This document shows positions 50,424-58,936 of a stretch of 64,000 nt of DNA, one piece after another. Under the pieces are notes generated by a model. It did no database searches. It was not told the DNA's origin and saw only the letters and a program-made list of their open reading frames with translations. Each line of letters starts with the position of its first letter. Positions within the stretch are counted from its first letter, which is position 1. A program made the translations under genes and the position numbers. Source of the stretch: [Scytonema hofmanni] UTEX 2349 (GTDB lineage Bacteria > Cyanobacteriota > Cyanobacteriia > Cyanobacteriales > Nostocaceae); NCBI RefSeq assembly GCF_000582685.1, contig NZ_KK073768.1:3641811-3705810 (forward strand), written 5' to 3'.

Positions 50424-51236
50424 TTGGCTAAACAACGACTTGATATATTATTAGTAGAGTTGAATTTGTGTGCTTCTCGCGCTTTGGCGCAACGGTTGAT
50501 TCAAGCGGGGGAAGTTCAGGTTAATCGTGTGGTTGTGGATAAGGCGGGGACGGAGGTTGATGTTGCGGCGGATATTAAGATTAAGGAGCGATCGCGTTTT
50601 GTATCTCGTGGCGGTGAGAAGCTGGCGAAGGCTTTAGAATTATTTAATATCTCTGTGGAAAATCGCGTTTGTTTGGATGGGGGTATTTCCACTGGAGGCT
50701 TTACTGATTGTCTGTTACAAGCTGGGGCAAAGATAGTTTACGGGGTTGATGTCGGTTACGGTCAAGTTGATTGGCGTCTGCGAAATGATTCGCGGGTGAA
50801 ATTGCTGGAACGCACTAATTTACGACAACTGCAACCCCATGAGTTATATGGTGAGGAACAAAAAGCTGATTTGGCGGTGGTGGATGTTTCGTTTATTTCT
50901 TTAACCAAGATTTTGCCTGCTTTGTGGGAGTTAACTCAACCTCAAAGAGAAGCTGTTTTACTGGTGAAGCCACAATTCGAGGTTGGCAAGTCCCGTGTGG
51001 GAAAAAAAGGCGTTGTTCGTGATTCTTCTGACCAAGCTGAGGCAATTTTTCAGGTTTTGCAAACTGCTGAAAATTTAGGATGGAACTACAAGGGCTTAAC
51101 TTGGTCGCCGATCACAGGTCCTGCTGGGAATATTGAATATCTGTTGTGGCTGGATATAGAAAGCGAAACACCACCGCCTGATTTAGAAGCTATTCAGCAA
51201 ATTACTAAATCTGCTGTTGCCCAATTGAGAAATTAA
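50424..51236 (+). CDS. tlyA: TlyA-family rRNA methyltransferase
   Basis: A 270-residue protein with an N-terminal S4 RNA-binding domain (RLDILLVELNLCASRALAQRLI) and an FtsJ-like methyltransferase domain (CLDGGISTGGFTDCLLQAGA near residue 83, VDVSFISLTKILP near 150). TlyA 2'-O-methylates ribosomal RNA; some are annotated hemolysins. The frame begins with TTG at 50424 right after the preceding TAA; no better start exists before the conserved region. It overlaps the convergent cp12 gene by 4 bp. Confidence 0.92.
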   Translation: MAKQRLDILLVELNLCASRALAQRLIQAGEVQVNRVVVDKAGTEVDVAADIKIKERSRFVSRGGEKLAKALELFNISVENRVCLDGGISTGGFTDCLLQAGAKIVYGVDVGYGQVDWRLRNDSRVKLLERTNLRQLQPHELYGEEQKADLAVVDVSFISLTKILPALWELTQPQREAVLLVKPQFEVGKSRVGKKGVVRDSSDQAEAIFQVLQTAENLGWNYKGLTWSPITGPAGNIEYLLWLDIESETPPPDLEAIQQITKSAVAQLRN

Positions 51237-51511
51237 ACGTCGTAGATTAGACATTCTACTGCTTCGGGATGGCGATCGCAGTAACTTTCTAAAGAAGATT
51301 TGCCTTTTGTTGCTTGCTGTTTGTGAGATTTCTTAGCTTGCAATTCTTCGACGATATCCCAAGCTACAGCGCAGTTAGCAGAATTGCTACCGCTAATATC
51401 GCAGGTTTGGCGGGCTTCAGCAACAGCTTCAAATATTGTTTCTTCAAGGGTTTGAGTTGGATTTTCGGCGGAGTTAATAGCAGCCTGGACTACGTTTGAG
51501 ATGTCAGTCAT
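51233..51511 (-). CDS. cp12: CP12 Calvin-cycle regulator
   Basis: Redox switch that binds GAPDH and phosphoribulokinase in the dark. The 92-residue protein has the N-terminal Cys pair (TCDISGSNSANC), the core AVAWDIVEELQA and the C-terminal Cys pair (YCDRHPEAVECLIYD). It is about 17 residues longer than standard CP12, the excess being an N-terminal TDISNVVQAAINSAENP segment, so it may be a variant of the family. ATG 51511 with AGGTAAGT upstream. Confidence 0.93.
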   Translation of the reverse strand: MTDISNVVQAAINSAENPTQTLEETIFEAVAEARQTCDISGSNSANCAVAWDIVEELQAKKSHKQQATKGKSSLESYCDRHPEAVECLIYDV

Positions 51512-51649
51512 GATACTTACCTTTGTGTGTTGATTTAGAAATCGACTGCCAGCTTCTGAATTATTTCAAAAGCTTAATTTCTAGTTTAGACAGGCTTAAC
51601 AAAAAATGCCGGTGGGAAAACCGTCATTTAGGGACTGCGGACAGGGGAC

Positions 51650-51766
51650 TAGGGAGATAAGGGGGATGAGGGGGATGAGGGGGATGAGGGGGATAAGGAG
51701 GATAAGGAGGATAAAGGACAAGGAGTTCATCCTCCCAATGCCCAATGCCCAATGCCCAATGCCCTA
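51650..51766. repeat. Two simple repeats between cp12 and the GTPase gene
   Basis: GGGGGATGA-type 9-mers (about 51655-51716, six units) are followed by CCCAATG heptamers (51736-51766, four units), the last touching the stop of the GTPase gene. No gene otherwise. Confidence 0.85.
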
Positions 51767-53164
51767 TTCCCCCAATCTTAATTCTTGTTGCAAACGGTAC
51801 AAAATTGTGTTTTGGTCAACTTGGGACAGAATTTCTTGAATGACGGTACTAGCGCCCATTTGACCCCAAGTACAGCCTTCTTTTAGATATACTTGTGCGG
51901 CTTTGCCGATCGCATATGCGCCATAACCGGCGATACCAGCTTGAGCGATCGCACTTCCGGCGAAGGCTGTAATATTGGTGGGATTTTCACCACTGGCTAA
52001 GGCGGCGGTAGTTTTGCCTAAACCTAAAAGCAAGCTGCTTCCTAATTCTCCCAAAAGTAAACCGCCAGAACTAAAGAAAATTGTCTTGAGAATTTTGCTT
52101 GCTTCGTAACCGGTCATCGGTAAGCCGTATAATCTTGCTAAGGAGCGAATTAACGCTAAGTCGGCAACACTTCCGCCAACGACATCTAAAAAGGCGATGG
52201 GATTTAACGCTACTGCTAAAGCTTTATATTTGCTAAACTGCCAAATGAGGTCTTCTGCTTGTTGTTCGCGCAACTCGATAGTTTTTTGAGCGATCGCAGC
52301 TTCTGCATCTCTTGCCTGAATCAGTGCATTTAAAGCAAGAAGCGATCGCCCTTCACGATTGAGAATATTTAAAATTGTCTCTTTGAGTTCCTCTATTTCA
52401 ATTGGCGGTGTCTCCCATTCATAAGTTACACGTCCATCAGTCCACTCAACCCGCACTTCAAGGGGTGCAGGTTCTGCCGCTACCATCACAATTTCATCGG
52501 GTAATAACGGCTTACTTTGGGGATGTCCTGCACCCAGTTGTTGCAAATTTTTATAAATAACTGTTTTATCTGTATCTGGATACAAGTCTATTTTGTTAAA
52601 TACAAGAATTAGGGGTTTTTGCGATCGCCGCAACTCTAGCAGCGCTTGATACTCAGTCCGGGTAATATCACCTGACACCACAAACAAGATTAAATCAGCT
52701 TGCTGTGCTACATCTCGCGCCATTTGCCCTCTTACCTCCCCCTGAATTTCATCTAATCCGGGGGTATCAATTAATTCTACCTGCACCTTTCCACCAGGAG
52801 TCCACCGTAGGGAACGAGGATACTGAGTTACACCATTAAGGGGACCTGTTTGCAGAATTTTTTGTCCCACTAAGGCATTTAACACTGCTGACTTCCCACG
52901 ACTGACTAAACCAAAAGCGGCAATTCTAATTACGTTAGAGTCGAGTTTATTAAGAGTATTTGTCAATATCTCTAATTCTGGTTTGACAAAAGATGCTAAT
53001 TCCAGGTTTGATTGTGGTTGTCCTGGCTTACGAAGATATCCATACCAAGACAGTACTTGTCTGAGACTAGCACGAGCGCGGTTTAAATGAGTTTCTTGCA
53101 GATTATTAGGCACGTTCTTGCCTTTGTTGTAACAAGCTATATATCTATTTTGCTTCAATTGCAT
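51764..53164 (-). CDS. Membrane-associated GTPase with DUF697 domain
   Basis: A 466-residue protein: G1 GLVSRGKSAVLNAL (near residue 87), G3 DTPGLDEI, G4 FNKIDLYP, then a hydrophobic DUF697 domain (about 300-440: NPIAFLDVVGGSVADLALI, YEASKILKTIFF). This pairing resembles cyanobacterial dynamin/Era-like GTPases of unknown role. ATG 53164 preferred over a TTG at 53179. The C-terminal end (QQELRLGE) meets a heptamer repeat. Isolated gene. Confidence 0.85.
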   Translation of the reverse strand: MQLKQNRYIACYNKGKNVPNNLQETHLNRARASLRQVLSWYGYLRKPGQPQSNLELASFVKPELEILTNTLNKLDSNVIRIAAFGLVSRGKSAVLNALVGQKILQTGPLNGVTQYPRSLRWTPGGKVQVELIDTPGLDEIQGEVRGQMARDVAQQADLILFVVSGDITRTEYQALLELRRSQKPLILVFNKIDLYPDTDKTVIYKNLQQLGAGHPQSKPLLPDEIVMVAAEPAPLEVRVEWTDGRVTYEWETPPIEIEELKETILNILNREGRSLLALNALIQARDAEAAIAQKTIELREQQAEDLIWQFSKYKALAVALNPIAFLDVVGGSVADLALIRSLARLYGLPMTGYEASKILKTIFFSSGGLLLGELGSSLLLGLGKTTAALASGENPTNITAFAGSAIAQAGIAGYGAYAIGKAAQVYLKEGCTWGQMGASTVIQEILSQVDQNTILYRLQQELRLGE

Positions 53165-53329
53165 AACAAAACTCAGCAATGCCTAAAGACGTTACTGAGT
53201 CGTTGGTTATTTAATTCTTTTTGAATGGGTGAATGCGTGAATGTTCGTATGAAGCGACGGTCAAATATGACCCTTGATAACTAGATGGGCATAGATAAAT
53301 GTGTTCTAATGTAGTAAGGGCTGAAGCCC

Positions 53330-53368
53330 TTAAAATCGAAACTATGAGCGGTAAACCGCTCACTACGT
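53330..53368. repeat. Dispersed GAGCGGTAAACCGCTC hairpin
   Basis: ATGAGCGGTAAACCGCTCAC TACG occurs here and near 22596-22620, with an adjacent GGGCTGAAGCCC palindrome (about 53316-53330). Confidence 0.7.
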
Positions 53369-53405
53369 AGAGAATATTTTACGTTGATTTTGCCCAAATA
53401 CTTAT

Positions 53406-53729
53406 CTACCAAATCCGGTTTCCGTCTTCGTCAACTCTTGCTTGACGAATTACATCAGAAATTTCTTCTGCATCTTTAACGTGGTGAAGTGCCTTTTGTT
53501 CACCATTGGGTTCATCGACAACGAAGTAAGTTGGTACTGTGATATGTTCACCTGTAATGTCTGGTGAATCTACAGCAATTTGTTGAGCTTTTTCTTCAAG
53601 TGATTTTGACTCATCAACCACATCTCCAGGATTGACTGTGGCGTTCTTTTCTTTAGGTGTTGGTTCTTCTCTGGATTCTATAGTTGGGCTTACTGGTTGC
53701 TTAATTTCATTTTCTGATTGATTAGCCAT
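53406..53729 (-). CDS. Acidic, largely disordered hypothetical protein
   Basis: A 107-residue soluble protein, N-terminal half rich in Glu/Lys/Pro, C-terminal half ITVPTYFVVDEPNGEQ and DAEEISDVIRQARVDEDGNRIW. No recognised family. ATG 53729 after a weak ribosome site. Composition suggests a stress or hydrophilin-like role, but that is a guess. Confidence 0.7.
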   Translation of the reverse strand: MANQSENEIKQPVSPTIESREEPTPKEKNATVNPGDVVDESKSLEEKAQQIAVDSPDITGEHITVPTYFVVDEPNGEQKALHHVKDAEEISDVIRQARVDEDGNRIW

Positions 53730-54248
53730 AATTTTTAATTCTCCAGAATTTATCTACTAATATCACTTTATAGAATCAAAGCCGTGAAGAGTTCCTTCTC
53801 AAGAAAGACTTTGAGTATACGACTAAATGAGGAATTTATTAGACTCGTTTGAATTTAAATATGCGTTATCCAGAACCCCCAATAAGACGTAGCATTGCTA
53901 CGTCTAATCAAGGATTTGGGGTAATGGTTAAATAATTTCCAATTTCCTGTGTCTATTAGGCAGGATTTACGCACGGACTACGAATTTCTGTCATTGCGAC
54001 GTAAGGAAGCAATCTCAAAGTCTTGTTTTTTCGTCTTGCCGACGGCAAGCCCTTTTTTCCCATTAAAATGATTATCATTCTTTAAATCAACCTGTCTCTT
54101 CTTTTTTTTGGAATAATTTATTCTTTGGAAGTCCCAAATGTAGTCATTGGAAAACCTTAAAAATCCATCCAGAAGCTTAATTTTCTGGAGTTTGGCAAGT
54201 GATATACTTTGGGAGACGGCTGACAGTCCTTCGTCGGAGGAGCGTTCA
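53730..54248. other. Intergenic region upstream of the sensor kinase
   Basis: No gene. It contains the AGACGTAGCA-TGCTACGTCT hairpin (53885-53906), a copy of the TTTCTGTCATTGCGAC repeat (53978-54021), a CTTGCC-GGCAAG hairpin near 54036 and a Fur-box-like palindrome at 54067. The open frame of the kinase gene extends back to a TTG at 54147, without conserved residues. Confidence 0.6.
54067..54079 (+). promoter_or_regulatory. Fur-box-like palindrome
   Basis: AATGATTATCATT, an odd-length palindrome identical to the core half-sites of the Fur consensus, 180 bp before the kinase ATG. Iron control of the kinase is possible but unproven. Confidence 0.4.
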
Positions 54249-56543
54249 ATGATCTATTTCGATCAATTGATTGCCACATTGATGCAGGTAGTGATAGAAA
54301 ATGCAGGAGCCAAAACTGGCGCTCTGGTTCTCCTGGAAGATGATCGGCTCACTGTTGTGGCTCAGTGCAGTGAGAGTAGACAGTGTAACCTAGAAAAGAT
54401 CGCTGTTGCTGGCTGTGCAACAATTCCTGTCTCCGTCATCCAATCAGTAGAACGCACATCTGAAACTCTGGTGTTTGATGAGGCAATCAGCGAACCGTCT
54501 TTTTTGACTGATCGGTATATTCAAAACCAACAAACGCGATCGCTCCTGTGTATGCCCATTCTCAAGCAAAATCAGCTGATTGGCATACTTTATCTAGAGA
54601 ACAATCTCAGTACCGGAGTGTTTACTAGCGATCGCTTACAAGTCCTTAAACTATTGATTGCTCAGGCAGCAATTTCACTGGAGAATGCTCGGTTATATGA
54701 ACGCTTATCGGATTATTCCGAAACACTGGAAAGGAAGGTAGAAGAGCAAACTCAAGCTTTGCAGCAGGAGATCGCGGAACGTCAACAAACCGAAGCCGCA
54801 TTGAGACAAAGTGAAGCAAATTATCGCAACCTGCTACAAACCGCGAATTCCGTTATCATTCGCTATGATCCGCAAGGACGGATTCGCTACATCAACGATT
54901 ATGGGGTAAAACTTCTTGGCTATGAAGAACATCAGATTTTAGGGCGGAGCTTATTTGAAACCATCATTCCAGAAGTCGAACTTTCTGGACGCGATGTGAG
55001 ACCCTTTGTCCATGATTTACTTCGTAATCCTCAATCGTACCCGCAAGGCGAGGGTGAAAACCTGTGTCGAGACGGTCGGCGAGTTTGGGTTGTTTGGTCA
55101 AATCAAGCCATCTTCAATGAACAGGGAGATGTCGTTGAAATCTTATCGGTTGGCAATGACACCACCCAGCGTAGACAAGCAGAAGAGGCATTACAACGCA
55201 GTGAAACCAAGTTCCGCAATATCTTTGAAAACTCGCAGGTCGGCATCTTCCGAACCCGCCTCTCGGATGGATTACTTCTCGATGCCAATCAACGCCATGC
55301 CAATCTGTTTGGCTTTGATTCACCAGAGGAGATCATTGGGCTTGAACACGTCACAGACTATTATGCAGATCCCAGCGATCACCAACACGCCATTGAGTTG
55401 CTGAAGCGGGATCGGGAAGTGCGAAGCTTTGAAGCCCAGATGCGAAAACGAGATGGGACATTGTTTTGGGGGCTTTTCTCTTTTTATCTGAATGCAGGCG
55501 ATGACTACATCGAAGGGGTGATTGCAGATATTAGCGATCGCAAACAGGCAGAAGTAGCGTTGCAAGCCTCTGAAGCAGAGCTACGGGCGCTCTTTTCAGC
55601 CATTCCCGATCCGCTATGTGTTGTTACTGCCCAAGGGCGAGTGATCGAAACAGTCGCAGGGAATCCGAGGCAGTTGTATAGTTCAGTTGAGGAGAAGGTT
55701 GGTAAAACACTGCATCAGATTTTTGAAGAAGAACAAGCCGATAAATTTATGGATTATATTCAGCAGGTGCTGAGAATCCAACAAGTGCTTACCGTTGAGT
55801 ACAGCCTACAGATAGATGGACGAGAAACTTGGTTTTCAGCGCGCATTGCACCGATTCGGCATGAGCAGGTCATTTGGATAGCGCGAGATATTACGCTGCA
55901 AAAGCAAGCAGAAGCAGCCTCAATTTTGGAAGAACGCAACCGCATGGCGCGTGAAATTCACGACACACTCGCTCAGGCGTTTACGGGCATTCTGGCTCAG
56001 GTGGGAGCGGCAAAACAGGTGCTAACGGATGATTTAGAAGCAACTGAGGCACACCTAGACCTGATCAAAGAATTGGCGCGAACTGGACTGGTTGAAGCGC
56101 GGCGATCGGTAGTAGCGCTCCGTCCTCAGCTTTTGGAGGAAGGCAGTCTACAGAGCGCTCTACATCGTCTCGTCGCTCAACTCAGAACTGCCGCAATGGA
56201 TACCACTTTATATTATGAGATTGAGGGTGCAGTATATTCTCTGCCGACTGAAGTCGAGAGTAATCTACTGCGGATTGGGCAGGAAGCCTTAACCAATGCG
56301 ATTCGACACGCCGATGCTGATGAAATTCGAGTGGAGCTAATCTACGATCGCGATCAGTTTTGCTTGCGCGTGAGAGACAATGGACAGGGCTTTGGAGTTG
56401 GGAGTATTCCAGCCTCTGAGGGTTTTGGCTTACTAGGCATGAGCGAACGGGCAGAGCGCATCGGCGCACAACTCACGATTAGGAGTCAACCTGGAGAAGG
56501 AACAGAGATGATTGTTACTGTCGATCGGGAGGCATCACAATGA
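54249..56543 (+). CDS. GAF-PAS sensor histidine kinase (HisKA_3/NarL type)
   Basis: A ~764-residue soluble kinase: GAF domain (~1-155, with SLLCMPILKQNQLIGILYLEN), coiled coil (~160-190), three PAS domains (~190-315, ~315-435, ~440-555) and a HisKA_3 dimerisation domain with the phospho-His in REIHDTLAQAFTGI (near residue 571), then HATPase (NAIRHADADEIRVEL, RDNGQGFG). No transmembrane segment, so it senses internal signals. ATG 54249 is preceded by GGAGGAG, which decides the start over TTG 54147. The stop overlaps the regulator start (ATGA). Confidence 0.93.
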   Translation: MIYFDQLIATLMQVVIENAGAKTGALVLLEDDRLTVVAQCSESRQCNLEKIAVAGCATIPVSVIQSVERTSETLVFDEAISEPSFLTDRYIQNQQTRSLLCMPILKQNQLIGILYLENNLSTGVFTSDRLQVLKLLIAQAAISLENARLYERLSDYSETLERKVEEQTQALQQEIAERQQTEAALRQSEANYRNLLQTANSVIIRYDPQGRIRYINDYGVKLLGYEEHQILGRSLFETIIPEVELSGRDVRPFVHDLLRNPQSYPQGEGENLCRDGRRVWVVWSNQAIFNEQGDVVEILSVGNDTTQRRQAEEALQRSETKFRNIFENSQVGIFRTRLSDGLLLDANQRHANLFGFDSPEEIIGLEHVTDYYADPSDHQHAIELLKRDREVRSFEAQMRKRDGTLFWGLFSFYLNAGDDYIEGVIADISDRKQAEVALQASEAELRALFSAIPDPLCVVTAQGRVIETVAGNPRQLYSSVEEKVGKTLHQIFEEEQADKFMDYIQQVLRIQQVLTVEYSLQIDGRETWFSARIAPIRHEQVIWIARDITLQKQAEAASILEERNRMAREIHDTLAQAFTGILAQVGAAKQVLTDDLEATEAHLDLIKELARTGLVEARRSVVALRPQLLEEGSLQSALHRLVAQLRTAAMDTTLYYEIEGAVYSLPTEVESNLLRIGQEALTNAIRHADADEIRVELIYDRDQFCLRVRDNGQGFGVGSIPASEGFGLLGMSERAERIGAQLTIRSQPGEGTEMIVTVDREASQ

Positions 56544-57163
56544 GCCAAGCCATTCGGGTTCTGATTGCAGACGATCATGCTATTTTTCGGCAAGGATTAG
56601 CCACCATTATTAACCGTGACCCAGATATGCAGGTGATTGCCCAAGCCGAAAATGGGGAACAAGCGATCGCTCTATTTGGGGAACACCAACCGGATGTCAC
56701 GCTCATGGATCTCCGAATGCCTGAAGTGGAAGGAGTTGCCGCCATCGGTGCAATTTGTGCTACTGCTAAATCTGCTCGGATTATTGTACTGACCACGTAT
56801 GATAGTGACGAAGATATTTATCGGGGATTGCAGGCAGGCGCAAAAGGATATCTGTTGAAAGAAACTGAACCTGACGAGCTTCTGAATGCTATTCGTACCG
56901 TTCATCGGGGTCAGAAGTATATTCCGCCTGATGTGGGAGCAAAGTTGGTACAGCGCCTCAGCAATCCAGAACTGAGTGAACGAGAACTAGAAGTACTCGG
57001 CTCACTGGCGCAGGGAATGAGCAATGCCGATATTGCAGCTGCTTTGAGTATTGGTGAAGGCACTGTCAAATCTCATGTCAATCGGATTTTGAATAAGTTA
57101 GATGTTAGCGATCGCACCCAAGCTGTAATTGTTGCCGTTAAACGCGGCATTGTCAATTTATAG
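56540..57163 (+). CDS. NarL/FixJ-type response regulator
   Basis: A 207-residue transcription regulator: receiver domain with DDHAIFRQGL, phospho-Asp near residue 57 (LMDLRMPEVEG), LTTYDSDEDI and GAKGYLLKE; LuxR-type helix-turn-helix (SERELEVLGSLAQGMSNADIA, GTVKSHVNRILNKL). It overlaps the kinase gene by 4 bp, so the two form a two-component pair. Target genes are unknown; the neighbouring exported proteins and CPBP genes are candidates. Confidence 0.96.
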   Translation: MSQAIRVLIADDHAIFRQGLATIINRDPDMQVIAQAENGEQAIALFGEHQPDVTLMDLRMPEVEGVAAIGAICATAKSARIIVLTTYDSDEDIYRGLQAGAKGYLLKETEPDELLNAIRTVHRGQKYIPPDVGAKLVQRLSNPELSERELEVLGSLAQGMSNADIAAALSIGEGTVKSHVNRILNKLDVSDRTQAVIVAVKRGIVNL

Positions 57164-57384
57164 GGTTTACTTTCGATCGAATTCGGATTCTAACTTAAGT
57201 TATAGCTAGCCTTCTACTCCGCGACGGCATGGTTTCTCTATCAATTTGTACTGTAAAAATTTTAACTTGCTATAGACGACAGCTTGAAGGCGATCGCCTA
57301 TATTGAATTTATGCAAACACTTACTCAATCCATTGATTGCGTAAGTAAATTGCCAGGTTCCATGCTTGATGCAAATGTATAAAA

Positions 57385-57942
57385 ATGAACGACGATCGTA
57401 GCCACAGTTCCTTACTTGTAACCCCTTCAACCCAGGATTGGATGCGAGGTGTGCTGAGTGCTAAGGTCGTGCTGGTGATGTATGGAGACTATCAATGCTC
57501 TAAAAGTGCGGATGTTTACAAGCTGATTAAATTGCTCAAAGGAGAACTTAGTGCTTCTTTTGGAGAAGATGATTTATGCTTTATCTTCCGTCATTTTCCG
57601 CAAGCACAGATTCATCCCCAAGCTCAACGGGCAGCCCAAGCAGCCGTTGCCGCCGCCGCTCAGGGACAGTTTTGGTCAATGCACGACACTTTGTTTGCCC
57701 ATCAACAGAAGTTAGAAAATGGTTATCTTGTAGAGTACGCCAATGATTTAGGGCTTGATATCCCTCAATTTCTCAAAGAGTTGTCTAAACAAGTGCATAT
57801 CGATCGTGTCAATGAAGATATCGAAAGTGGATTGCACAGTGGAATAACGGCTACTCCAGCCCTATTTATCAATAACATTCGATATACTGGGCGCTGGAAA
57901 ATGGCAGAGTTGATGACAGCCATTGTTGCTGCAAGTCACTAA
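57385..57942 (+). CDS. DsbA-like thioredoxin-fold protein with a single Cys
   Basis: A 185-residue protein of the DsbA/thioredoxin_4 group: VVLVMYGDYQCSKSADVY, FRHFPQAQIHPQA and the cis-Pro region GITATPALFINNIRYTGRW. The usual CxxC is CSKS, so only the first Cys is present; it could act as a monothiol or reductase-independent binder. No signal peptide. ATG 57385. The family is often found with Na+/H+ antiporters or as stress protein; here it stands alone. Confidence 0.85.
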   Translation: MNDDRSHSSLLVTPSTQDWMRGVLSAKVVLVMYGDYQCSKSADVYKLIKLLKGELSASFGEDDLCFIFRHFPQAQIHPQAQRAAQAAVAAAAQGQFWSMHDTLFAHQQKLENGYLVEYANDLGLDIPQFLKELSKQVHIDRVNEDIESGLHSGITATPALFINNIRYTGRWKMAELMTAIVAASH

Positions 57943-58020
57943 GCTCTATTCATATCTGACTTGTTTGTTAGTGCTAGTAAGCTATCGAATGCGTGATGGC
58001 TAGCTTTTGCCTGTTTTGTT

Positions 58021-58065
58021 GAACTTAAGCGCCTCACTGGAATGACCCCAAAACAGGTTCGCTAA
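58021..58065 (+). pseudogene. C-terminal relic of an AraC-family regulator
   Basis: Codons 58021-58065 read ELKRLTGMTPKQVR and stop, the end of the AraC helix-turn-helix domain. Upstream in frame a stop lies within 30 bp, so only the last 15-22 codons survive. It shows that gene loss has occurred here. Confidence 0.65.
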
Positions 58066-58103
58066 CACGATACGAATTATTCATAGCGACAAACAGGAGA
58101 AAG

Positions 58104-58565
58104 ATGATGAAATTAACTACAACACGACGCTCAATTTCTAGAATCACTGGGATGCTTGCTAAAACCACTCTATCAATCATCGTTATAACGGGAGTAGGTG
58201 GGGTTTTGCGAATGCATCCGGCGATCGCTACCCCTCCACCTCAACAATCTCCTATTCTTGTTGCAACCGCCTACACGGATCTCACATTGCCAACCTTGAG
58301 ACAGGGCGATCGCGGTAGAAGAGTGCAAATATTGCAGCAAATTCTCTTAGATAATGGGTTCTTAAATGCTGCTGGAGTCAGGTTGGGAAATCCGAGGGGT
58401 GCGGTTGTTGATGGTGCATTTGGCGCGATTACAGAATCTGCGGTGAGAGATTTACAACGACGCTACAACATCCCCGTTACAGGACAGGTTAACCCTGTGA
58501 CTTGGGAAGTGCTGGATATGCGGGAGAATCCCTATCGATCGCCGCTCCCCTGGAAATCCGATTAA
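58104..58565 (+). CDS. Exported peptidoglycan-binding (PG_binding_1) protein
   Basis: A 153-residue protein with a signal segment (residues ~18-45, ending AIA) and one PG_binding_1 domain (~60-140: LRQGDRGRRVQILQQILLDNGFL, DGAFGAITESAVRDLQRRYNIPVTG). Expected to bind cell-wall glycans; it carries no catalytic domain. ATG 58104 with AGGAG upstream. Followed by a second small exported protein 33 bp later. Confidence 0.9.
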   Translation: MMKLTTTRRSISRITGMLAKTTLSIIVITGVGGVLRMHPAIATPPPQQSPILVATAYTDLTLPTLRQGDRGRRVQILQQILLDNGFLNAAGVRLGNPRGAVVDGAFGAITESAVRDLQRRYNIPVTGQVNPVTWEVLDMRENPYRSPLPWKSD

Positions 58566-58597
58566 TCACTCAGAAAAAACTCATAAGGAAACGTCCA

Positions 58598-58885
58598 ATG
58601 AACAAGATTCTGTCCAGACTTCAACGATCTCCGCAAATTATCTCAGCAACAATCCTACTCAGCCTATTGTTGCTGTTCAGTGTTCCATCCCTGGCTCAAG
58701 TTAGTCCACAAGTGATTCCCATAATTGAAGTAATTGACAGTTCTGAAGGAATTCCACCTGCCTACCGTTTAGTCATTAGTCGATCGCAGGACATCGTATA
58801 TGTTAACTGTCCCACGAATTTCGAGCCTGAGTTGAATTATCTACGAAATGTCAAAGCAATTCAGTGTAAGCGTCCTCCCAGGTAA
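58598..58885 (+). CDS. Small exported protein of unknown function
   Basis: A 95-residue protein with a signal peptide (1-34, ending SLAQ) and a short mature part with two Cys (VNCPTNF and IQCKRPP). No family recognised. ATG 58598 with ATAAGGAA upstream; it lies 33 bp after the PG-binding gene, probably in one operon. Confidence 0.72.
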   Translation: MNKILSRLQRSPQIISATILLSLLLLFSVPSLAQVSPQVIPIIEVIDSSEGIPPAYRLVISRSQDIVYVNCPTNFEPELNYLRNVKAIQCKRPPR

Positions 58886-58936
58886 CTGGCGGTCAGATCC
58901 AAGCACTACATCCACGCACAAATCAAGGAGACACAG

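Noticed and set aside
55006..55565. Overlapping frames inside the sensor kinase gene
   Set aside because: Shadow frames; the kinase frame is continuous with conserved PAS domains.
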